Origin: an uncultured Cocleimonas sp.
Lineage (GTDB): Bacteria > Pseudomonadota > Gammaproteobacteria > Thiotrichales > Thiotrichaceae
Assembly (NCBI GenBank): GCA_938041705.1
Contig: CALISP010000047.1
Coordinates: 1 to 12,515 of the forward strand
Direction of reading: 5' to 3'
DNA: 12,515 nt
The position numbers were made by a program, and so were the translations under genes. The notes under the pieces were generated by a model that saw nothing but the letters and a program-made list of their open reading frames with translations, searched no databases and had not been told where the DNA came from. Position 1 is the first letter of the stretch. Every line of letters starts with the position of its first letter. This document shows, one piece after another, positions 7,660-12,515 of the stretch.

Positions 7660-7679
7660 ATCAAAAGTAAGGAGGTGCC
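7660..7679 (-). repeat. Dispersed C6 motif, diverged copy 3 (tentative)
   Basis: On the minus strand the core CACCTCCTTACTTTTGAT matches the tkt-upstream copy (CACCCCCCTACTTTTTAT) at 15 of 18 positions. It lies in the gap-pgk spacer. It lacks the flanking palindrome of the other two copies, so the relation may be chance. Its CACCTCCTTA also equals the anti-Shine-Dalgarno tail of 16S rRNA. Confidence 0.25.
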
Positions 7680-7708
7680 ATTTTCAAATCATTTATTTAA
7701 TAAATTCA

Positions 7709-7735
7709 CGGATAATCGTTTTGAACGACTATCCG
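7709..7735 (-). terminator. Hairpin downstream of gap, possible attenuator or mRNA 3' end
   Basis: CGGATAATCGTT (7709-7720) and AACGACTATCCG (7724-7735) pair over 12 positions with a 3-base loop. In minus-strand RNA the single imperfect position is a G-U pair. It starts 27 bases after the gap stop. Only a mixed A/T stretch follows rather than a clean T-run, so it may end or stabilise a tkt-gap transcript rather than act as a strong terminator. Confidence 0.5.
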
Positions 7736-7762
7736 CAAATCTTTTAAACTTCTTTCTCTAAA

Positions 7763-8764
7763 TTAAGCAGAAACATGCTCAACAAGACGAAGCATATTAC
7801 ATGTGTAACCGTATTCGTTATCGTACCAAGATACTAATTTTACGAAAGTATCATCTAGTGCAATACCTGCTCCAGCATCAAAGATAGACGATGCGCTAAT
7901 ACCACGGAAGTCAGAAGAAACCACTTTGTCTTCTGTGTATTGCAACGTACCTTTCATTGTAGTTTCTGAAGCTTCTTTAACCTTTGCACAAATTTCTTCG
8001 TAAGTAGCTGGCTTATCTAGTTCACAAGTAAGATCAACTACAGAAACATCAACTGAAGGAATGCGGAAAGCCATACCTGTTAGTTTGCCGTTAAGCTCAG
8101 GTAAAACAACACCAACAGCTTTAGCTGCACCAGTTGAAGATGGGATAATATTTTCAAATACCGCACGACCACCACGCCAGTCTTTGTTGGATGGTCCATC
8201 AACTGCTTTTTGTGAAGCTGTTGCAGCATGAACTGTAGTCATCAAACCGCGCTTAAGACCCCAATTGTCATGAATGATTTTTGCGATAGGAGCAAGACAG
8301 TTAGTAGTACAAGATGCGGCAGAAACAATCTTTTGCCCTGCATATTCTTCATGATTAACACCATAAACAAACATCGGTGTTCCATCTTTAGATGGAGCAG
8401 ATTGAACCACTTTCTTCGCACCAGCATCGATATGAGCCTGACAGCTTTCTTCAGTCAAGAAGAATCCCGTACAATCAAGAACGATTTCTGCACCGACTTC
8501 ATCCCACTTAAGATCTGCAGGATTGCGCTCTGCTGTGATGCGAATCTTTTTACCATCTACAGTGAAAGATGTATCATCAAATCCTTCAACTTCACCGTCA
8601 AAACGACCGTGTGCTGTATCATACTTAAGCATGTACGCAAGATAGTCGTTATCTAGTAAATCGTTAATACCTACTACTTCTAAATTAGGGAAGTCTTTTT
8701 TAATTGCACGGAATACCATGCGTCCGATACGTCCAAAACCGTTAATGCCGACTTTAGTTGTCAT
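7763..8764 (-). CDS. gap: Glyceraldehyde-3-phosphate dehydrogenase, type I
   Basis: This enzyme oxidises and phosphorylates glyceraldehyde 3-phosphate to 1,3-bisphosphoglycerate with NAD+. The complete 333-residue protein is close to E. coli GapA throughout. It has the Rossmann start VGINGFGRIGRMVFRA (5-20), Asp35 in INDLLD (expected for NAD+ rather than NADP+ preference), catalytic Cys152 in SAASCTTNC and His179 in MTTVHA. The S-loop follows, with KAVDGPSNKDWRGGR, NIIPSSTGAAKAVG and FRIPSVDVSVVDLT, and the end is SWYDNEYGY. An AGGAG ribosome-binding site precedes the ATG (cells 8773-8778 on the plus strand read ctcct). It follows tkt by 106 bases and is followed by a hairpin, so tkt-gap may form one transcript. 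The NAD preference is inferred from the sequence only. Confidence 0.96.
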   Translation of the reverse strand: MTTKVGINGFGRIGRMVFRAIKKDFPNLEVVGINDLLDNDYLAYMLKYDTAHGRFDGEVEGFDDTSFTVDGKKIRITAERNPADLKWDEVGAEIVLDCTGFFLTEESCQAHIDAGAKKVVQSAPSKDGTPMFVYGVNHEEYAGQKIVSAASCTTNCLAPIAKIIHDNWGLKRGLMTTVHAATASQKAVDGPSNKDWRGGRAVFENIIPSSTGAAKAVGVVLPELNGKLTGMAFRIPSVDVSVVDLTCELDKPATYEEICAKVKEASETTMKGTLQYTEDKVVSSDFRGISASSIFDAGAGIALDDTFVKLVSWYDNEYGYTCNMLRLVEHVSA

Positions 8765-8870
8765 GCGTTTCTCCTATAAATATGGTTAAAATTGAATAAA
8801 TAATTAATAATTTGACTAAAAATAATGCCCCAAACGTTAACAAAAAATGGAGCTATTTTACAAAGTTGAA

Positions 8871-10871
8871 TCAAGCAACTTCGTTAATGGTTTTAACAAC
8901 ATTATCAACAGTAATACCGAAGTATTCGAAGAGCTCTGGTGCTGGAGCAGACTCACCAAAAGTAGACATTCCAATCACTTTACCTTGCAAGCCAACATAT
9001 TTCCACCAGCCATCCATTATTGCTGCTTCTACAGCTACTCGAGCAGTAACTGCTGTTGGCAGAACAGACTCCTTATATTCATCACTTTGAGCTTCATAAG
9101 CATCAACTGATGGCATCGAAACGACTCGTACTTTTTTATCAGAAACTACAGCAGCCTTAACAGCTAAATCAACTTCAGACCCCGTCGCGATAACAATAAC
9201 GTCAGGCATGCCGTCAGTATCTACAAGAATATAACCACCCTTTTCGATATTTATTATTTGCTCAGCATTGCGTGTTTGATGAGCTAGGTTTTGACGTGAA
9301 TAAATTAAAGTCGAAGGACCCGTTTTACGTTCAATCGCTACTTTCCAAGAAACAGCAGTCTCAACTGCATCACAAGTTCTCCAAACAGCCATGTTTGGAA
9401 TCATGCGTAGTGTTGGAATCTGCTCAACTGCTTGGTGTGTTGGACCATCTTCGCCTAAACCAATCGAATCATGCGTATAAACAAAAATCGTTTGAATCTT
9501 CATCAATGCAGCCATGCGAAGAGCATTGCGGGCATATTCTGAGAACATTAAGAAAGTCGCACCGTAGGGCAATAAACCGCCGTGCAAAGTAACGCCATTC
9601 ATAATTGCCGACATACCAAATTCACGTACGCCGTATGATATATAGTTACCCGCAAAATTCATTGCATCTGAACCATTATTATCATTAAGCTTGATGCTTG
9701 ATTCGCTAAAGGTATTATTTGATGGTGTTAAATCAGCTGATCCGCCTAAAAACTCTGGTAGTGCAGGCGAAAAGGCATTTAATGCCATTTTTGATGAGAT
9801 TCGTGTTGCTTGGGTAGGCGCTGCTTCATTTATTTCCGCGATTTTTTTATTCGCGAAGTTCTTCCAATCAGCCGGCAAATCACCTGCCATACGACGCTCA
9901 AATTCAGCTGACTCTGCAGGATAAGCGGCTTTATATGCTACAAATTTTTCATTCCATGCATTTTCAGAAGCATTCCCAGCTTCTTTAGCATTCCAACCAG
10001 CATATACGTCTTCAGGTATTAAGAATGGCTCGTGATTCCAACCGAGGTGCTCACGTGTTGCAGCAATTTCATCAGCACCCAGTGCTTCTCCATGTACGTG
10101 ATGTCCGCCACCTTTGTTTGGTGCGCCTTTACCAATAACTGTTTTACAACAAATCATTGAAGGTTTGCCTGTTTCAGCTATCGCTGCTTCAGTTGCTTTT
10201 TTGATTGCTTCTGGATCGTGTCCATCAATAGATTGTACGTGCCAGTTGTACGCCTCAAAACGTGCTGGAGTATCATCAACAAACCAACCATCGACGTTAC
10301 CGTCGATTGAAATATTATTGTCATCGTAGAAACAGATCAGTTTACCTAGCCCGAATGATCCTGCTAATGAACATGCTTCATGCGAGATTCCTTCCATCAA
10401 ACAACCATCACCTAAAAATACATAGGTATTATGATCAACGATCTCATGACCACCTTTGTTGAATTGCGCCGCCATAACTTTTTCAGCTAAAGCAAAACCA
10501 ACTGCATTGGCTATCCCTTGTCCTAATGGGCCTGTCGTTGTTTCAATACCAGGAGCATAACCATATTCAGGATGACCAGGTGTCTTTGAATGTAGTTTAC
10601 GAAAAGCTTTAAGATCTTCAATCCCTAACTCATAGCCCGTTAAATGCAATACCGAATAAGGCAACATAGAACCATGTCCATTTGACATGATAAATCGATC
10701 GCGATCCGCCCAATTTGGGTTTGTAGGGTTGTGCTTCATAAAATCGTTGTAAAGCACTTCTGCAATATCAGCCATTCCCATAGGTGCACCAGGGTGACCT
10801 GAATTAGGAATTTGAATCGAATCCATAGTTAAAGCACGGATGGCGTTTGCGAGGGTTGCGCGATCAGACAT
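8871..10871 (-). CDS. tkt: Transketolase
   Basis: Transketolase moves two-carbon ketol units between sugar phosphates using thiamine diphosphate and Mg2+. It links glycolysis with the pentose phosphate pathway and serves the Calvin cycle in autotrophs. The complete 666-residue protein (E. coli TktA is 663) has His26 in SGHPGAP, His66 in NGHGSML, His100 in TPGHPE, and the thiamine-diphosphate motif GDGCLMEG (154-161) ending at Asn185-Asn186 in DDNN. The pyrimidine domain begins around 355, with catalytic Glu417 in GVREFGM, followed by THDSIGLGEDGPTHQ and a C-terminal domain with ATGSEV and STFGESAPAPELFEYFG. An AAGGAG ribosome-binding site lies just upstream, inside a small inverted repeat. 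It is first in the tkt-gap-pgk-pyk-fba series. Its promoter was not identified; a 14-bp palindrome sits about 45 bases before the start codon. Confidence 0.96.
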   Translation of the reverse strand: MSDRATLANAIRALTMDSIQIPNSGHPGAPMGMADIAEVLYNDFMKHNPTNPNWADRDRFIMSNGHGSMLPYSVLHLTGYELGIEDLKAFRKLHSKTPGHPEYGYAPGIETTTGPLGQGIANAVGFALAEKVMAAQFNKGGHEIVDHNTYVFLGDGCLMEGISHEACSLAGSFGLGKLICFYDDNNISIDGNVDGWFVDDTPARFEAYNWHVQSIDGHDPEAIKKATEAAIAETGKPSMICCKTVIGKGAPNKGGGHHVHGEALGADEIAATREHLGWNHEPFLIPEDVYAGWNAKEAGNASENAWNEKFVAYKAAYPAESAEFERRMAGDLPADWKNFANKKIAEINEAAPTQATRISSKMALNAFSPALPEFLGGSADLTPSNNTFSESSIKLNDNNGSDAMNFAGNYISYGVREFGMSAIMNGVTLHGGLLPYGATFLMFSEYARNALRMAALMKIQTIFVYTHDSIGLGEDGPTHQAVEQIPTLRMIPNMAVWRTCDAVETAVSWKVAIERKTGPSTLIYSRQNLAHQTRNAEQIINIEKGGYILVDTDGMPDVIVIATGSEVDLAVKAAVVSDKKVRVVSMPSVDAYEAQSDEYKESVLPTAVTARVAVEAAIMDGWWKYVGLQGKVIGMSTFGESAPAPELFEYFGITVDNVVKTINEVA

Positions 10872-10915
10872 TAATACTCTCCTTGAGAGATTTAATTAAT
10901 AAAAACAGGATATAA

Positions 10916-10951
10916 ATGTATAAAAAGTAGGGGGGTGTACTTTTTATACAT
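10916..10951. repeat. 14-bp palindrome with G6 loop upstream of tkt, containing C6 motif copy 2
   Basis: ATGTATAAAAAGTA (10916-10929) and its exact complement (10938-10951) flank the 8-base loop GGGGGGTG. The minus-strand sequence across 10938-10918 nearly repeats the motif at 3620-3639. Its place about 45 bases before the tkt start fits an operator, a 5'-UTR hairpin or a small mobile repeat. It contains TATACA, which could be part of a tkt -10 element, but no matching -35 element is visible. Confidence 0.65.
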
Positions 10952-11058
10952 AGGAATAAAATGTAATTGCGGATTTTACCCTAGATACTTAATATTGCAT
11001 CTGCTAAATGGCCGTTTTTTTCATTAATTAAGTGTAATTTAGCTATACAATAGATTAC

Positions 11059-11151
11059 TCAGCTAATTTGAGCTAGAGAATGATCCTCTTCAAACTCACT
11101 CACATCATTAAATAACGTCAATATGATGCCGTAAAAAGCAATAAAACGCAT
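11059..11151 (-). CDS. Possible 30-residue small ORF upstream of tkt
   Basis: I do not recognise this frame. It reads on the minus strand from an ATG at 11151 to TGA, encoding a peptide that starts MRFIAFYGIILTLFNDV and ends with an acidic stretch (EFEEDHS). The feature that lifts it above noise is AGGTGG (11163-11158), a good Shine-Dalgarno six bases before the ATG. The N-terminal half is hydrophobic, the C-terminal half polar. It lies about 190 bases before tkt and is divergent from metK. A frame this short in AT-rich DNA is easily chance, and no homology or promoter supports it. Confidence 0.18.
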   Translation of the reverse strand: MRFIAFYGIILTLFNDVSEFEEDHSLAQIS

Positions 11152-11187
11152 AAATAACCACCTAAAAGTAAAAAACATCGTATAAAC

Positions 11188-11218
11188 ACTACAAAATCTA
11201 AGCAAACTAGTATAGAAT
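11188..11218 (+). promoter_or_regulatory. Weak candidate promoter of metK
   Basis: TATAGA (11211-11216), overlapping TAGAAT, could be a -10 element. The -35 position 17 bases upstream (ACTACA) matches poorly. The main support is placement: transcription from here would start near 11224, a few bases before the riboswitch aptamer begins. Confidence 0.3.
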
Positions 11219-11230
11219 TCTTCGCCCAAT

Positions 11231-11330
11231 GTCTGAGGAGCGTTGCAATCTAAATTTCTTCACGAGTTTTTAACTTTTGAATGAACACTTTAGGCTAGGC
11301 TCAGACAGTTTCAAATTTGCAACGACGCTC
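11231..11330 (+). ncRNA. S-adenosylhomocysteine (SAH) riboswitch in the metK leader
   Basis: The leader carries the conserved SAH-riboswitch core. GAGGAGCG-TTGCAA is at 11236-11248, AGGCTC at 11297-11302 and GCAACGACGCTCA at 11319-11331; the family consensus at this last site is GCAACGGCGCUCA. Pairing supports it. GAGCG (11238-11242) pairs with CGCTC (11326-11330), and TTGCAA (11243-11248) with TTGCAA (11317-11322), leaving the characteristic one-sided CGA bulge. GTCTGAG (11231-11237) pairs with CTCAGAC (11300-11306), making the expected pseudoknot. The variable arm (11249-11294) closes with CTAAA/TTTAG. In this family SAH binding turns expression on, usually for SAH hydrolase or methionine-cycle genes. 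The metK Shine-Dalgarno AAGGAG (11342-11347) follows 11 bases later, so translational control is plausible. Confidence 0.88.
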
Positions 11331-11355
11331 AGCTAATATTTAAGGAGAACTTAAT

Positions 11356-12510
11356 ATGGCTGGGAATCATTTATTCACATCCGAGTCGGTTTCTGGGGGG
11401 CACCCCGATAAATTGGCAGATCAGGTTTCTGATGCTGTCCTTGACGCAATTCTAGAACAAGATAAAGATGCACGTGTAGCCTGTGAGACTATGGCTAAAA
11501 CGGGCATGATTATTCTTGCCGGAGAAGTTACCACTAGTGCTGTAATCGATTACGAAGCAATTGTTCGTAAAACAGTAACTGAGATCGGTTACAACAGCTC
11601 TGAAATTGGTTTTGACGGAGAGTCAATTGCTGTACTTAACGCGCTTGGCCAACAATCACCTGATATCGCAATGGGTGTTGACCGTGAAGATAAAGAATCA
11701 CAAGGTGCTGGGGATCAAGGCCTAATGTTTGGTTACGCAAGTAACGAGACTGATGTTCTAATGCCCGCACCAATCACTTACTCTCACCTATTGGTTGAGA
11801 AGCAAGCTGAGCTAATGAAAAATGGCAAACTACCTTTCTTACGTCCAGATGCAAAAAGCCAAGTAACTTTTCGATATGAAGGCGACAAGCCAGTGTCAAT
11901 TGATGCAGTAGTTTTATCTACTCAACATAGCCCTGATGTTAGCCAAGCTGATCTTCAAGAAGCTATTATGGAAGAAATTATTAAACCAGTTCTTCCAGCT
12001 GAATGGTTAACTTCAGAAACTCTTTACCACATTAACCCAACCGGCCAATTTATTATCGGTGGTCCCGTAGGTGATTGTGGATTAACGGGTCGTAAAATCA
12101 TTGTTGATACTTACGGTGGAATGGCTCGTCACGGTGGCGGTGCATTCTCTGGTAAAGACCCATCAAAAGTTGATCGTTCTGCTGCATACGCTGGTCGTTA
12201 TGTTGCAAAGAACATCGTTGCTGCTGGTCTTGCTGAGCGCTGTGAAATTCAGGTTTCTTACGCTATTGGTGTTGCTGAGCCTACGTCGATTTCTATCGAG
12301 ACGTTTGGCACTGGCATAATCTCTGACGAGAAAATCGAAGCAATGGTTCGTGAGCATTTCGACCTTCGTCCTTTCGGCATCATGACAATGTTAGATTTAC
12401 TTCAGCCTATTTACCAACAAACTGCTGCTTATGGTCATTTCGGCCGTGAAAATATCGGTTTACCTTGGGAAAAGACGGATAGAGCTGAAGCATTGAAAGC
12501 TAGTGTTTAA
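11356..12510 (+). CDS. metK: S-adenosylmethionine synthetase (methionine adenosyltransferase)
   Basis: MetK makes SAM from methionine and ATP, releasing phosphate and diphosphate, in the cytoplasm. The complete protein has 384 residues, the same as E. coli MetK. Visible motifs are the N-terminal FTSESVSGGHPDKLADQ (7-23) with the active-site histidine and Mg2+ region, the signature GAGDQGLMFGYA, INPTGQFIIGGPVGDCGLTG, the phosphate-binding GGGAFSGKDPSKVDRSAAY, and the C-terminal DLRPFGI and AAYGHFGRE. A strong AAGGAG lies 8 bases before the ATG. An SAH riboswitch occupies the leader, so expression probably rises when SAH accumulates. The stop codon is five bases from the right edge. A metK-ahcY operon would explain the riboswitch, but the downstream gene is not in view. 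Confidence 0.97.
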   Translation: MAGNHLFTSESVSGGHPDKLADQVSDAVLDAILEQDKDARVACETMAKTGMIILAGEVTTSAVIDYEAIVRKTVTEIGYNSSEIGFDGESIAVLNALGQQSPDIAMGVDREDKESQGAGDQGLMFGYASNETDVLMPAPITYSHLLVEKQAELMKNGKLPFLRPDAKSQVTFRYEGDKPVSIDAVVLSTQHSPDVSQADLQEAIMEEIIKPVLPAEWLTSETLYHINPTGQFIIGGPVGDCGLTGRKIIVDTYGGMARHGGGAFSGKDPSKVDRSAAYAGRYVAKNIVAAGLAERCEIQVSYAIGVAEPTSISIETFGTGIISDEKIEAMVREHFDLRPFGIMTMLDLLQPIYQQTAAYGHFGRENIGLPWEKTDRAEALKASV

Positions 12511-12515
12511 AAATA

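Larger units (their letters stand above)
10872..11230. other. Divergent tkt/metK intergenic region
   Basis: This AT-rich stretch lies between the tkt start and the riboswitch before metK. It holds the tkt ribosome-binding site within a 5-bp inverted repeat (10877-10881 and 10885-10889, loop of three), the palindrome at 10916-10951, a doubtful 30-codon minus-strand frame at 11059-11151 and a weak metK promoter candidate near 11188-11218. I see no tRNA, known RNA family or mobile element between about 10952 and 11187. Confidence 0.7.

Noticed and set aside
8228..8656. A 142-codon plus-strand frame opposite gap
   Set aside because: Antisense to the conserved GAPDH coding sequence, with no family features.
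11015..11021. T7 run after GGCC, possible terminator
   Set aside because: No stem with a usable loop precedes it on either strand.
11058..11067. CTCAGCTAAT repeated at 11328-11337 at the end of the riboswitch
   Set aside because: A ten-base match without shared flanks or structure; the second copy overlaps conserved aptamer sequence, so coincidence is likely.
11395..11406. GGGGGGCACCCC, similar to the G6 motif
   Set aside because: It encodes the conserved SGGHPD stretch of MetK, so the composition is explained by the protein.
1..12515. CRISPR arrays, tRNA/rRNA genes, insertion sequences, phage or toxin-antitoxin and defence genes
   Set aside because: I looked on both strands and saw no direct-repeat arrays, no tRNA-like cloverleaf, no transposase or integrase motifs and no defence-type proteins.

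Overview
The window is AT-rich and reads as an ordinary gammaproteobacterial chromosome segment. The glycolytic enzymes resemble those of Gammaproteobacteria: an E. coli GapA-like GAPDH, a PykA-type pyruvate kinase and a class IIB (CbbA-like) aldolase. The gene order tkt-gap-pgk-pyk-fba is one I know from Coxiella, Francisella and several sulfur-oxidising or methylotrophic Gammaproteobacteria. I cannot name the genus. There is no RuBisCO, phosphoribulokinase or other autotrophy marker, so the lifestyle stays open.

Layout. Positions 1-354 (minus strand, cut by the left edge) hold the N-terminal part of a precorrin-8X methylmutase (CbiC/CobH)-like protein whose catalytic histidine position is isoleucine. 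Divergently on the plus strand come purC (592-1476), a stand-alone type II secretion gspC-like gene (1565-2470) and an apbE flavinyltransferase gene (2514-3569). Two hairpins at 3613-3707, the second a clear bidirectional terminator, separate apbE from the convergent minus-strand block tkt (10871-8871), gap (8764-7763), pgk (7529-6336), pyk (6275-4836) and fba (4788-3724). A 484-base divergent intergenic region holds a strong palindrome on the tkt side and, on the metK side, a well-formed S-adenosylhomocysteine (SAH) riboswitch aptamer just before metK (11356-12510). metK ends five bases before the right edge.

How it fits together. The five-gene block covers aldol cleavage/condensation of fructose 1,6-bisphosphate, the triose-phosphate oxidation and ATP-forming steps, the last step to pyruvate, and the transketolase link to the pentose phosphate or Calvin cycle. 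The 233-base gap-pgk spacer holds a hairpin and a good sigma-70-like promoter, so pgk-pyk-fba can probably be transcribed separately from tkt-gap. metK makes SAM. Its SAH riboswitch suggests it leads a SAM-recycling operon, and ahcY is the natural guess for the next gene, outside the window.

Most of the window is housekeeping, and I see no new multi-gene system. The points worth a second look are the SAH riboswitch placed on metK, the CbiC-like protein without its catalytic histidine, a roughly 20-bp C6/G6-containing motif found in three separate spacers (two of them clear copies inside hairpins), and the orphan gspC next to apbE.
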